64,000 nucleotides of DNA from Collinsella aerofaciens ATCC 25986 (GCF_010509075.1 NZ_CP048433.1:1054001-1118000), one strand, 5' to 3'; numbered from the stretch's first letter, positions 20,765-29,307 are shown. Translations and numbers: made by a program. Notes: generated from the letters alone by a model not told the origin.

Positions 20765-20802
20765 AAAAGGGCCGCGCACCCAAACGGATGCACGGCCCTT
20801 TT
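20765..20802 (-). terminator. Terminator of rpmE
   Basis: On the minus strand AAAAGGGCCGTGCA pairs with TGCGCGGCCCTTTT, with the same GCATCCGTTTGGGTGC core as the hairpin before yitT. It lies 34 bp after the rpmE stop. Confidence 0.8.
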
Positions 20803-20835
20803 GCCATGAATGCGAGCGATTCCTCGGCGAGCTAT

Positions 20836-21261
20836 TTACTCAGCAGCCTCGGTGGTCTCGGCCTCGGCAGCGGCCTCCTCGACGGGAGCCTCTGCGGGAG
20901 CCTCGGCGGCCTGCTTAGCAGCCTCCTCGGCAAACTTAGCAGCACGCTTGGCCTTCTCGGCAGCCTTAGCCTCAGCGGCGGCCTTGCGAGCGGCCTCGGC
21001 CTCAGCAGCCTTGGCAGCCTTGGCAGCCTTGGCCTCCTCGGCCTTCTTGAGCTGGGCGGCAGCGGCGCCACCGAACTTGTCGGCGAAGCGCTGGACGCGT
21101 CCACCGGTGTCGACGAACTTCTGCTGGCCGGTGTAGAACGGGTGGCACTCGTTGCAAAGCTCAACCTTCATCTCGGACACGGTAGCGTGCGTCTTGAAGG
21201 TGTTGCCGCAGGAGCACGTCACCGTGCACTCGACATACTGGGGATGGATACCCTGCTTCAT
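20836..21261 (-). CDS. rpmE: 50S ribosomal protein L31 with a long C-terminal tail
   Basis: 141 residues; L31 is usually 66-85. Residues 1-70 are a zinc-type L31 ([20 protein letters not shown]) with Cys16, Cys18, Cys36 and Cys39. From about residue 71 the protein runs into an Ala/Lys/Glu-rich tail, probably helical, ending with an acidic [20 protein letters not shown]. The tail is in frame with no stop or frameshift. A good SD (AAGGAG) precedes the ATG. It sits just outside the accessory island. The 367 bp upstream (21262-21628) hold no gene, only a hairpin and direct repeat A. Confidence 0.93.
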   Translation of the reverse strand: MKQGIHPQYVECTVTCSCGNTFKTHATVSEMKVELCNECHPFYTGQQKFVDTGGRVQRFADKFGGAAAAQLKKAEEAKAAKAAKAAEAEAARKAAAEAKAAEKAKRAAKFAEEAAKQAAEAPAEAPVEEAAAEAETTEAAE

Positions 21262-21455
21262 GGTAGGACTCCTTATTGGTCAGGCGCTGGTTACCGATCA
21301 GCGCATAAGGCGTCTTGGTTTCCGACCAAGACAACAAACTCGGCTATGGTACCACGGCGCCGCGTGTCCCACAAAAGGTTCACGGTCTTTTCGGAACGAC
21401 ACGAATCTGACCCATCGAAACACATCTCCACCGTTCCTTCAACTGGGAAAATGCC

Positions 21456-21486
21456 GTCCCCGGGGCCTGAGAAGGGCCCCGGGGAC
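21456..21486. terminator. Strong GC hairpin next to direct repeat A
   Basis: GTCCCCGGGGCC TGAGAA GGGCCCCGGGGAC is a near-perfect 12-bp stem that abuts repeat A. There is no T-run on either strand. Confidence 0.5.
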
Positions 21487-21553
21487 GTTCGACTGACTGC
21501 GGGAACGGCCTTTCCGCTCAATGTGTTCGGCTGAGATCGGAAATCAACCAAAC
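21487..21553. repeat. Direct repeat A at the left island edge
   Basis: Starts GTTCGACTGACTGCGGGAAC and ends AAATCAACCAAAC. It differs from repeat B at three positions. Any ORF through it, on the minus strand, gives the peptide VDFRSQPNTLSG, which looks like a repeat-derived and not a real protein. Confidence 0.8.
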
Positions 21554-21628
21554 TGAACTAGGTTCAGTTGACATGGTTAAAAACGAGGGGCGACGCTTTT
21601 GCGTCACCCCTCGTCCCGGCCGGTTGCT

Positions 21629-21973
21629 TTAGTTGTACACACGGTAGTTACACTTGAACTGGGTTATGTGTCCATAGTTGGAGCGGTACCAACCCGACGT
21701 ATAGCTGATTGCCTCTGCGCCTAGATAGTCGTAGCCCTTGTTGTAGCGAAGCTGACGGTAGGTCGTGTCGTACTCTGCTACGTAAAACGTGTCTCCAGAG
21801 AAGGCTTTGTACCGGTCCTTAACCGTCGAAGCCATGTACGCGGGTTCGACATCGCCTTTCTCCCCGTTGAGCGCATAGACGGGTGCCGCGATTCCGCATA
21901 AAGCCGTTGCCACGAGGATGGCGTAGACAGCCATGCGCGACGCATTGGACTTCAGCTGTTCAAATAGTTTCAT
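21629..21973 (-). CDS. Small secreted tyrosine-rich peptide, function unknown
   Basis: 114 residues from the ATG at 21973. An N-terminal signal peptide is clear: charged start, hydrophobic core AVYAILVATALCGIAAPVYA, and a signal-peptidase I site after APVYA near residue 35. The mature part (about 79 residues) is rich in Tyr (13), Asp, Arg and Gly, has one Cys and ends NYRVYN. No family is recognised. It follows the permease-ATPase fusion by two bases (TGACATG) and is the last gene of the ABC operon, so it may be the exported substrate or a peptide recognised by the transporter. A bacteriocin-like role is only a hypothesis. Confidence 0.72.
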   Translation of the reverse strand: MKLFEQLKSNASRMAVYAILVATALCGIAAPVYALNGEKGDVEPAYMASTVKDRYKAFSGDTFYVAEYDTTYRQLRYNKGYDYLGAEAISYTSGWYRSNYGHITQFKCNYRVYN

Positions 21974-21974
21974 G

Positions 21975-23789
21975 TCATTCACCTCCCTCGTATGTATCGA
22001 GGTATTCCTGCTTGAGCGTCTGCGAGGACGACTCGGTCTTTTCCACGAGCGTGCCGGCCTCGATGAAGTAGAACGAGTCGGTGAGGTCTGCCAGGTCGTC
22101 GAGCAGATGGCTTGAGATGAGCACGCTGCGTCCCCGCTCCACCTCGCTGCGCATCGCGTCGCAGGAGGTTTTCCGTTTTCCCGGATCGAGGCCGTTCAGC
22201 GGTTCATCGAGGATGAGGTACGGGCAATCGGTCGCTATCGCCATGGCAAGCTTTACCTGCTGCTTCATTCCTGTCGAGAGTTTACGGGTCGGCTTGTCGA
22301 GATATGGGGAGATTCCGAGGGAGTTGCAGAGCGAGTCGATGTCGGCGGCCGATTTCCACGCCTCCCTAACGAAAGAGAGGTGCTCGCGGGCCGATAGCGT
22401 GGGGTAGAGATCCGCGCCGCCCGAAGAGCTCAGGTAGACGAGTTCTGCGAATTCGGCTGATCGACGTTGGTAGATTCCGTCTGCCAACAGGCTTCCCGAG
22501 CGGATGCGGGTGGGAAATTGGCCCGACAGCGCTTCAAGAAGGGTGGTTTTCCCCGAGCCGTTGGGAGCGACGAGCCCCGCCGCCGTTCCCGGGCCCAAGG
22601 AAAGCGATCCGATCGAAAGTATCGTCGTGCTCCCGTATCCCACGCTCACGTCCAGGAGCTCGAGCCCATGGTGCTTTTTAGCGGGTCCAGCCTGTTTGGG
22701 CGAACGTGTCGCAACGGCGCCGACCGCGAAAAGGACCGCGACGTATACCAGGGCCACGGCAAGCATCGATGCGCCGCCCGAACCGGAGCCAATGAATTCC
22801 GTCGGGAAGCATCCTACGTAACCCGTTGCCTCGATAGGCGAGAACACGGCCAGCGGCAGGAGCTCGAGCGCGGCATTATGCCCCAGTGCCGAATCGGACA
22901 ATAACGGGAATGCCGGGGCCGCGACAAGCAACGCGGAGGTAAGGGGGCCTGCGAGGACGCGCCTCGTTGCGGTCGATAGGACGACGGAACAAACGGATAT
23001 CAAGGTTCCACCCGCGAGCAGCGCGAGAAGTATGGTCGTGAAGACGTTTCCCGCGGTCGTGGTAGTGAGCGCGCCGTTATGGAAGAAGGCGATCGGGTAC
23101 CCGATCTGCCCGAAGCCGTTTAGGGCCAAGGCGTAAATACTCCCGGGCGCAAGGCCGGCGAGGAGCATCGCGGTCCCCGCGCCAATTATCGAAAACACGG
23201 TTTGGATAAGGCGCCGGAATTTGGGCACGGGCGCCTTTGCCGCCAGGGTCCCGGGCCTTGTGGCGCCGAGCACGAGTATCGACGAGAGAAGGAAGGGGAT
23301 GAAGGGAAGGAAGGACGGCGCCTGGGCAATGGCGTAGGGCAGGAAGGAGAGGAACGGCAGGTCGTTTGCGGAGGCCGGGATATCCGCGATGCCGGAGCTG
23401 CTCAGGGCACGGCAATATGCGAGCTCTGCGTCATTGGTCTCCTGGTCCCCCACGATGGACCCGGATTGGAAGCCCTCGTCCATGAGCGCGTAGTAGCTCT
23501 CGGCAGAGTCGAGAAAGGCGGCGTCGGTTTGAGCGGCGAGGGCGGCGTTCGCGTATCTTGCAAGCTCAGCGTCATCTTGCTGCTCTGGCGATAGGTCTGT
23601 GCCGCTGGCCTGGGGCGCGCGCGTATTGAATGCGTCGACAAAGCCCTGCATGCCCTGCTTCATAAAGAAGGGGCCGTAGATGGGTGAATTGAACGCAATG
23701 GGGACGGAAAAGGCTGCAGCAAGAACGAGCGTGGAAATCCATACGGCCTTGTCTCTTAGGATTAGTTTGAGAAGAAGTCGACAGTACAT
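21975..23789 (-). CDS. ABC-2 permease fused to an ABC ATPase
   Basis: 604 residues from the ATG at 23789, which follows a TAGGTG SD; the frame stays open to 23921 but without an SD. Residues 1-340 are permease: a first membrane helix (DKAVWISTLVLAAAFSVPI), a large extracellular loop, then about five helices with the motif NGFGQIGYPIAFF. The C-terminal 240 residues are an ATPase with Walker A APNGSGKTTLLEAL, signature LSTGMKQQVKLAMA, Walker B YLILDEPLNGLDP and switch SSHLLDD, of the CcmA/ABC-2 type. Export of a peptide or lipid is likely. The fusion is unusual beside a separate ATPase and permease. Confidence 0.85.
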   Translation of the reverse strand: MYCRLLLKLILRDKAVWISTLVLAAAFSVPIAFNSPIYGPFFMKQGMQGFVDAFNTRAPQASGTDLSPEQQDDAELARYANAALAAQTDAAFLDSAESYYALMDEGFQSGSIVGDQETNDAELAYCRALSSSGIADIPASANDLPFLSFLPYAIAQAPSFLPFIPFLLSSILVLGATRPGTLAAKAPVPKFRRLIQTVFSIIGAGTAMLLAGLAPGSIYALALNGFGQIGYPIAFFHNGALTTTTAGNVFTTILLALLAGGTLISVCSVVLSTATRRVLAGPLTSALLVAAPAFPLLSDSALGHNAALELLPLAVFSPIEATGYVGCFPTEFIGSGSGGASMLAVALVYVAVLFAVGAVATRSPKQAGPAKKHHGLELLDVSVGYGSTTILSIGSLSLGPGTAAGLVAPNGSGKTTLLEALSGQFPTRIRSGSLLADGIYQRRSAEFAELVYLSSSGGADLYPTLSAREHLSFVREAWKSAADIDSLCNSLGISPYLDKPTRKLSTGMKQQVKLAMAIATDCPYLILDEPLNGLDPGKRKTSCDAMRSEVERGRSVLISSHLLDDLADLTDSFYFIEAGTLVEKTESSSQTLKQEYLDTYEGGE

Positions 23790-23942
23790 TTGGAAGCACC
23801 TACGTTCCTCAAAGAATTGTTCGATTAAAAGTAACAGACCGGATGAAGATGCGTAAGATGGGGGCGAGGCGAATGGCTGAACGGTATCGATACGCGGGTT
23901 CAACGGTATCACATTGGCCACATAGATTTTTAACTTGCATTT

Positions 23943-24683
23943 CTACCCGCCCTTTTCGTAGAGTCGCCGATACGTGCTTAGCGCACCCTCGGCGCGTCCG
24001 GCAGGCTTTGCGAAATGGGATCCAGGAGACTTCGGCGCAGCATCATCTTGCGGAATGCTTCTAATGAGCCTCCCATCCTTCAAAAACAGAATCTCATCGC
24101 ACAGCCTATCGACCGAATCCAAGATGTGGGATGACATGATGATGCACGTACCAGAATCGGCCAGCTTCCTGAGAATCTCGGAATGCAAGTCCACCCTGCT
24201 GGGGTCGAGCGCGTTCATGGGCTCATCTAATAGAAGGTACCGCGCGCCCGTCGCATACGCAATCGCCAGGGTAAGCTGCTGCTTCATGCCCTGGCTCAGA
24301 GTGCGGATCCTCATCTTCGCGAACTCGCCTATCTGCGTTTGTTCCACTATCTCTTCGATATCGCGAGCATGCGGCCACATATCGCAAACCATCTTGAGGT
24401 GATCTTCCGCACGCAATCCGGGATACAGCAGCGTCCCCTCACCAGGTGCATAGAAGATCATAGAACGGACCTCTCTCGCACCCGTACCCTGCACCTCATC
24501 CAGAACGATGCTCCCGTCCACGCGAGGACCCGGCAAACCTGCCATCGCACGCAGCAACGTCGTCTTTCCATGCCCGTTCTGAGCGACGAGACCGTAGACC
24601 GTACCCGGGGCAAACTCAGCGTTCACCGAATCTACGAGCACCTTCTTTCCATAAGAGATCGTCAGCGTTTGAAGGTCAATCAT
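23943..24683 (-). CDS. ABC-2 type transporter ATPase
   Basis: About 246 residues. Walker A AQNGHGKTTLLRAM, signature LSQGMKQQLTLAIA, Walker B YLLLDEPMNALDPS and the switch histidine in MSSHILDSVD are all present, so the domain should be active. It belongs to the CcmA/BcrA-like branch that pairs with ABC-2 permeases. The ATG at 24683 has AAAGGGG upstream; an ATG at 24692 overlaps the permease stop as ATGA and is an alternative. A gap of 153 bp with no gene separates it from the downstream permease-ATPase fusion. Confidence 0.88.
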   Translation of the reverse strand: MIDLQTLTISYGKKVLVDSVNAEFAPGTVYGLVAQNGHGKTTLLRAMAGLPGPRVDGSIVLDEVQGTGAREVRSMIFYAPGEGTLLYPGLRAEDHLKMVCDMWPHARDIEEIVEQTQIGEFAKMRIRTLSQGMKQQLTLAIAYATGARYLLLDEPMNALDPSRVDLHSEILRKLADSGTCIIMSSHILDSVDRLCDEILFLKDGRLIRSIPQDDAAPKSPGSHFAKPAGRAEGALSTYRRLYEKGG

Positions 24684-24688
24684 CGAGA

Positions 24689-26911
24689 TCATCCCCTTTC
24701 GATCTTTGGAACACTCAGGCGCACCATCAACGGAGATACGGCGCCCAAGACCACCAGCAGAGCGCCCGATGCGCCGACGACCTCTCCAAAAGGCATCGCG
24801 TTCGTCCCTCGCCCAAGGAACCCAATCGTCCCCACCTGGGAAGCGGGATCAAACGAGGCGAATGGAGCCAGCAGCGCGACGCCCATGCCCACGCTTTCAA
24901 CATGAGCGCTCAACGAACCCAACACCAAGAGAACCGCGCAAACCATTCCGGTGACAACGGGGTTGCGGCTAATCGCTGCTGTCAACGCAGCGACGACGGA
25001 AATCACGCCGTATGCCATGACCAGCAACGGAATACTGCACAACACCGCCTCCCCCACCATGGACGTTGTCGAAGCTCCCGCCCGAATGAGAGCGACGGGA
25101 TACTCCGATCCACCCGCACCGTTCTTAATCACGGACACAACGACAGCGGGAACCATCGACACCAAAAGCAGCACCAAGCCAAGCAGGAGAGCCAGCGCAA
25201 CAGCCGTCAGAAAACGCACATGCGCTGTTGCGGGGATCTGGAGAACCAGAAGGGAACGACACTGCAGGTGGGTGCACGCGAGCGATGTGACAACCACGGG
25301 CAACAGCAAAAAGAAGGAGGGAAGCGCTGCCTGGAGATACGAAAGGAGGATTAATGGGGGCATCTTCGTACTTAACTCGTAAACCTTGGGGTCCGGCAAG
25401 CTCGCGATCGACTCAAGCAGAAGGGCGCGCGCCTCCGCACGAGAAGGAGTCTCCGGCTCGATTCCGATCGATTGCAGGAGAGTCGCATCTGCCGCGCCCA
25501 GCTCACCTCGAGCGCGCTCGTACGTCGCAAGGCTTCGAAACCCCTCCGCAGGCATAGGCGCGTACACGAAACCCGAAAGAGCATCCCGCATGTCTTCCAG
25601 GGCCGCTTTGCCCTCGACGTCCATATTCGCAGCGTTCTGCTCTAGATACCGATCTATTGAACGGAGCTCCCCATCCCTATACCGAACAGCGGAAACGTTA
25701 TCAGCGTCAGGAAACATCTCGACCAGAGCCGGGGCCAGCATCGTCGTCGACATTGCAATCGCGCATACGGCGAGGGTAGGAGAACGCAGGAGCAGTTTCC
25801 CCATCGTTCTTACGTATGCAACGGCGGAGGCACAAGCGCTCGAACGAGTTGCCGTTCTCGATGCAGTGAAGGAACCTCTCTCAAGACAAATCGGGGATAT
25901 CGGGCACGCGCAGCCGCTCTTTCCAGCAACGCAAAGCAGGCTAATTGTCAGCACCTCGATCCCGATTGCGCATACGAGGGCAATCGCGCCACGCTCGAAG
26001 CAAAGTCCAGGCAGATTCACTATCTGCGTTGTCGGGTACGGGCTATAGGCGCCGACGGTCAACTCAGTGTTCGCATACGTAAGGGGATTCAACAGGGCGA
26101 ACTCACGTAAAGCGATGGATCTTCCGTAATACCCGGGAACCATCGTCACCCCCATCAGGGCACATACGAACACGATTCCAAGCGTAGGGTTATTGGCAAT
26201 CTTCACGGCAAGGTGAACGACAAGCGAGATGAACGCTGCCACCAAGAATTGCAAGATGGCCGTCTGCGCGAACACCAGCCAAGCCGGTTTGATAACCGGA
26301 GTCGCATATTGAATGTAGCCTATCGGATAGAACGGCGAGCCCGGGCCATTCTTCACAAGCGCGGCGATTATCCCTGGAAGATTGATGGCGAGGACGGCAA
26401 GCATTGCAAAAACACTCGCCCATACGCTCGATGCAACAAGTCTACCCAGCTCGCCCATCGGTGCCTGGATGATGAGCTTTTCACGTTTGTTAAGACGCGC
26501 GGCAAGGAACGAGACGGCAACGGCCGTTGCGACCCATAGCAAGTACTCCTTCGATCCGTCATAATAGGTGTACTCTCCATCCGACATCTGCAGAAACGGA
26601 AGTAGGGGAGAGAGCGGTGCCAAGATAAGACGTCCCGCGGCAAGAGGGTACAGAAGCGCGGGCATGCTTGATGAAGAGGTATAGACACCGTCCTCCCCCG
26701 CATTCACAAGCGCATCCGCATAGGATGCTGACAATTCCTGCTCAACACGGGTTATTCCCGACTCGAGGTATTCGACCCGTCCGTCGATGCCAGCCGCGCT
26801 CCTGAAGACGGGCAGAGCACAAAGAACCATCAACGCAACAACGACAACACAGAGCGACCTGGAGGAGAGAAGCGACCTAAAGATCGCCTTCGAGATTTTG
26901 AGCATATTCAT
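24689..26911 (-). CDS. Tandem-duplicated ABC-2 permease
   Basis: About 740 residues from ATG 26911 (weak SD AAGG); starts at 26929 or 26905 are possible. Two similar halves are visible, each with an N-terminal helix, an extracellular domain of about 60-140 residues, and a cluster of five or so helices. Equivalent motifs are KNGPGSPFYPIGYIQ (first half) and KNGAGGSEYPVALIR (second half). The downstream fusion protein has the matching NGFGQIGYPIAFF. No ATPase domain is present; the gene 3' of it supplies one. It is the first gene of the four-gene operon. Export of peptides or lipids is inferred. Confidence 0.8.
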   Translation of the reverse strand: MNMLKISKAIFRSLLSSRSLCVVVVALMVLCALPVFRSAAGIDGRVEYLESGITRVEQELSASYADALVNAGEDGVYTSSSSMPALLYPLAAGRLILAPLSPLLPFLQMSDGEYTYYDGSKEYLLWVATAVAVSFLAARLNKREKLIIQAPMGELGRLVASSVWASVFAMLAVLAINLPGIIAALVKNGPGSPFYPIGYIQYATPVIKPAWLVFAQTAILQFLVAAFISLVVHLAVKIANNPTLGIVFVCALMGVTMVPGYYGRSIALREFALLNPLTYANTELTVGAYSPYPTTQIVNLPGLCFERGAIALVCAIGIEVLTISLLCVAGKSGCACPISPICLERGSFTASRTATRSSACASAVAYVRTMGKLLLRSPTLAVCAIAMSTTMLAPALVEMFPDADNVSAVRYRDGELRSIDRYLEQNAANMDVEGKAALEDMRDALSGFVYAPMPAEGFRSLATYERARGELGAADATLLQSIGIEPETPSRAEARALLLESIASLPDPKVYELSTKMPPLILLSYLQAALPSFFLLLPVVVTSLACTHLQCRSLLVLQIPATAHVRFLTAVALALLLGLVLLLVSMVPAVVVSVIKNGAGGSEYPVALIRAGASTTSMVGEAVLCSIPLLVMAYGVISVVAALTAAISRNPVVTGMVCAVLLVLGSLSAHVESVGMGVALLAPFASFDPASQVGTIGFLGRGTNAMPFGEVVGASGALLVVLGAVSPLMVRLSVPKIERG

Positions 26912-26969
26912 CGCCAACCTTAACCTCATCCAGTCGGAACAGAGGGGCCGAACAAAATGCTCGGCCCTT

Positions 26970-27016
26970 GTTACTTGCCGGCAAAGTCAATTTAACATAA
27001 ACTGTTAAAAAGTAAC
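26970..27016. promoter_or_regulatory. Nested inverted repeats in the divergent promoter region
   Basis: TTTAACA TAAAC TGTTAAA (26991-27009) lies inside GTTACTT and AAGTAAC (26970-26976 and 27010-27016). A plus-strand promoter TTGCCG, 17 bp, TAAACT (26975-27003) overlaps it. It is a good candidate operator for the HTH regulator encoded downstream. A hairpin GGGCCGA / TCGGCCC at about 26946-26967 lies in the leader of the ABC operon. Confidence 0.5.
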
Positions 27017-27046
27017 CTGAGTTTTTTAAATTCTTCGGAGGTTATT

Positions 27047-27559
27047 ATGAGTTCCGACAATCGCACTCCCCGGCTTCATTCCTTCCGCATCGCATGTGCG
27101 ATAGCCTCTGCGACCCTTTGCGCCACCGCCATCGCACAAGTGGCGTTCTCCTTAAAGCCAGCAATCGAAGTGCTCGACAACCCTGTAATTGCAGACTCCC
27201 CCGCGTATCCAGCCCTTGCGATCTCGACATTGGTCCCTGCCGTCATCGGTATCGCTACGACCATCCTCAGCGCCGTTCTCGTGTGGACGATCAAGAGCGG
27301 AGACCCCTTCAAGAAAGGGTCTGCGACATGCTTGAAGGTGCTCGGCATTCTCTTCGTTGTTCAAGCTGCCACCAGCCTCTACGCCGGCTCACTCAAAACC
27401 TCCGTTTCGATGTTTGGCGGCGAGGGGGCCGTCGGCGCCCAAGAGATCGCTTCATCATTCGATTGGACCTCTCTGGTTCTCGGCATCGTCCTGTTCATGC
27501 TTTCCCAGCTCTTCTTGTACGCCCGAGAGCTGTACCTCGACTCCGACGAGATTGCGTAA
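27047..27559 (+). CDS. DUF2975-like four-helix membrane protein
   Basis: 170 residues with four hydrophobic segments (about 12-34, 57-84, 97-118 and 140-160), a layout typical of DUF2975 proteins. These are commonly encoded next to a small YozG-type HTH protein, exactly as here. Their role is unknown, but a sensor or partner of the regulator has been proposed for such pairs; this is inference. The SD is GGAGG before ATG 27047. The HTH gene follows after nine bases. Confidence 0.75.
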   Translation: MSSDNRTPRLHSFRIACAIASATLCATAIAQVAFSLKPAIEVLDNPVIADSPAYPALAISTLVPAVIGIATTILSAVLVWTIKSGDPFKKGSATCLKVLGILFVVQAATSLYAGSLKTSVSMFGGEGAVGAQEIASSFDWTSLVLGIVLFMLSQLFLYARELYLDSDEIA

Positions 27560-27568
27560 GGAAACGCC

Positions 27569-27820
27569 ATGCCCGTAATTGTTCGCCTCGACAAGATCAT
27601 GGCCGAGCGAAAGATTTCCTCGAACGAACTTGCCGAAAGGATTGGAACCACGCCCGTGAACCTGTCCCGTATTAAAAAAGGGCATATTCGCGGCATTCGC
27701 TTCAACACACTCGAGCAGCTATGCCTCGCCCTTCGTTGCCAACCCGGAGACCTTCTCGAAGTCATGAGCGAAGAGGATGCCCGAAAGGAGTTCGGACTCG
27801 ATTGGTCCGCCGAGGATTAG
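27569..27820 (+). CDS. YozG-like HTH (Cro/CI family) regulator
   Basis: 83 residues. The fold is a small Xre-type helix-turn-helix: IMAERKISSNELAERIG, TPVNLSRIKKG and FNTLEQLCLALRCQPGDLLE are the family landmarks. It is likely to bind DNA as a dimer and to control the adjacent DUF2975 gene and perhaps the divergent ABC operon through the nested inverted repeats. Its stop codon TAG (27818-27820) is followed in the same frame by the integrase remnant. Confidence 0.87.
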   Translation: MPVIVRLDKIMAERKISSNELAERIGTTPVNLSRIKKGHIRGIRFNTLEQLCLALRCQPGDLLEVMSEEDARKEFGLDWSAED

Positions 27821-28546
27821 AGGGCGGTCGTACTCGCCCTGCACACGGGGATGCGAATCGGCGAGGTCTGCGGCCTTCGGTGGTGCGATGTGGATTTCGA
27901 GACGGGCCTGATCTCGATCAGACACTCGGTGGCGTACGCGAAGGGAATGGGTTCGTTCATCAAGGACACCAAGACCCATGACGCCAGGGGTATCCCCATC
28001 GACCCGGTCGGCCTACTCCCCTTCCTGAAGGAGACCCACGAGATCGACTGCGGAAAGCTGCGCTTGCGCGGCCTTACCGGGGCGGTCGAGATCGGGGACT
28101 GCTACATCCTGTCGGAGCCGGGCGCGACCTTCGCGACGACAAGCTATATCCGCAGGGCGTTCAAGACGTTCTCGGAGACCAACGGCCTCATGGGCACCAA
28201 CGACGAGCTGATCACGTTCCACGGCCTTCGCCACACGTTCGCAACGCAGTGGATCCGCCAAGGCGGCGATATCAAGGCGCTCCAATCGATCCTCGGCCAC
28301 AAGGACGCCATGGCGACGCTCAGCGTCTACGCCGACATCAAGCCCATCTCCAAAATCCATAACATGCTGCGCGCCACGCCGTGCCTTTGGCGCGGGCACC
28401 TCGGGCCGAGGGTCGATCCGGGTCCCATGTTCCAACAGAGGATCCAGGAGTCCATCGAGACGCTCCAGGCGTTCGGCTACGGCATCACCGAGCCGGACGA
28501 CCGAAATATCGCCATACGCGACGTGAAGACGAACAGTTGGCTCTAG
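27821..28546 (+). pseudogene. Tyrosine integrase remnant, catalytic domain only
   Basis: The reading frame has no start before the conserved ALHTGMRIGEVCGLRW (first catalytic Arg), so the N-terminal DNA-binding half is missing. The remaining residues keep LRHTFATQWIRQGGD and LGHKDAMATLSVYAD, with the second Arg, the His and the nucleophile Tyr. The earliest in-frame ATG is at 27851, within the catalytic domain. The frame continues from the HTH gene across its TAG stop. The last 65 residues do not look like an integrase tail. It was probably an island integrase and is now inactive. Confidence 0.8.
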
Positions 28547-28698
28547 CTCACCGAGTACGCGGCAGTGCTGGGCCCATCCCAACTGAGGTCACGGTGGTCC
28601 GATAGGGGCGCCGCCCGCGGCATGCGCCGCGGAGCGGTATCCCCTACCGAAGGGCGGGGATGCCCTCCGCTTCCAGTTCGGAATCAGCCGTCGGAGGC

Positions 28699-28765
28699 GT
28701 TCGGCTGACTGCGGGAACGGCCTGTCCGCTCAATGTGTTCGGCTGAGATCGGAAATCAACCCAAC
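28699..28765. repeat. Direct repeat B at the right island edge
   Basis: Same orientation and 64/67 identity to repeat A. The whole 396-bp stretch 28547-28942 has no gene; besides this repeat it holds GC-rich imperfect hairpins and, at 28872-28894, GGTACA-11-TGTACC just before the ACT gene. Confidence 0.8.
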
Positions 28766-28942
28766 ACGAGCCGGACACGCGCCAGACGGCTCTTCCCCGT
28801 ACGGCCTTCCCCCTTACGCTCATGTTGCAGGCATGTAACGCCGCAGCGAGCGCGCCTTTTTTGCGCCAGACAGGTACAATGATGAACACTGTACCGTAGC
28901 GGAGCGCCCCGCGCGCGCCGCAATCACGCGAAAGGGTTTCCC

Positions 28943-29230
28943 ATGGCCGAGATCTCGTCCTCCCGTATCGTCATCACCGTCCTTGGCAAGAACCGCCCCG
29001 GCATCGTCGCCGGCGTCACCCGCGTCCTGGGCGAGGCCAACGTCGACATCCGCGACATCACGCAGTCCATTATCGAGGACATCTTCACCATGACCATGCT
29101 GGCCGATACCGCCGAGTCCAAGCTCGACTTCGCCGAGCTGCAGAAGGCCCTGGCCGAGGCCGGCGAGCTTTCGGGCGTCAACGTGTCCATCCAGCGCGAG
29201 GACGTCTTTAACTTTATGTACCGCCTGTAG
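28943..29230 (+). CDS. ACT domain protein (UPF0237)
   Basis: 95 residues forming one ACT domain: SRIVITVLGKNRPGIVAGVT, then NVDIRDITQSIIEDIFTMTM, which is the UPF0237 signature. ACT domains bind small ligands, often amino acids, and dimerise. It is a stand-alone regulator of unknown target, conserved in Firmicutes and Actinobacteria. A weak SD (AAAGG) precedes the ATG. Citrate synthase follows 77 bp downstream in the same direction. Confidence 0.88.
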   Translation: MAEISSSRIVITVLGKNRPGIVAGVTRVLGEANVDIRDITQSIIEDIFTMTMLADTAESKLDFAELQKALAEAGELSGVNVSIQREDVFNFMYRL

Positions 29231-29307
29231 CGAACAAGCCGCTGGGGATAGCCTGACGCGCGCATGCCCATGCAAGCCACCCCGATGCGGCCCGGAGAGG
29301 AGCGCGC

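Larger units (their letters stand above)
21487..28765. mobile_element. Accessory island between 67-bp direct repeats
   Basis: Two direct repeats, 21487-21553 and 28699-28765, match at 64 of 67 positions by eye and have the same orientation. Between them lie 7.1 kb that break a run of core genes (rpmE to the ACT gene): an ABC transporter and peptide operon, an HTH regulator pair and a truncated tyrosine integrase. This arrangement fits an integrated element that has lost its mobility. The repeat may instead be a common dispersed repeat and the synteny chance, so element status is inferred. Confidence 0.5.

Noticed and set aside
21291-21551. Small minus-strand ORF with VDFRSQPNTLSG, and its likeness at 28644-28889
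   Set aside because: The shared peptide is simply a translation of the direct repeats A and B; no start signal supports a protein.
21629-24692. Lactococcin 972-type bacteriocin system
   Set aside because: The layout is similar, but the ATPases are of the CcmA/ABC-2 type (LSQGMKQQ, LSTGMKQQ) and not the LolD-like type of that system, and the peptide lacks a convincing match.
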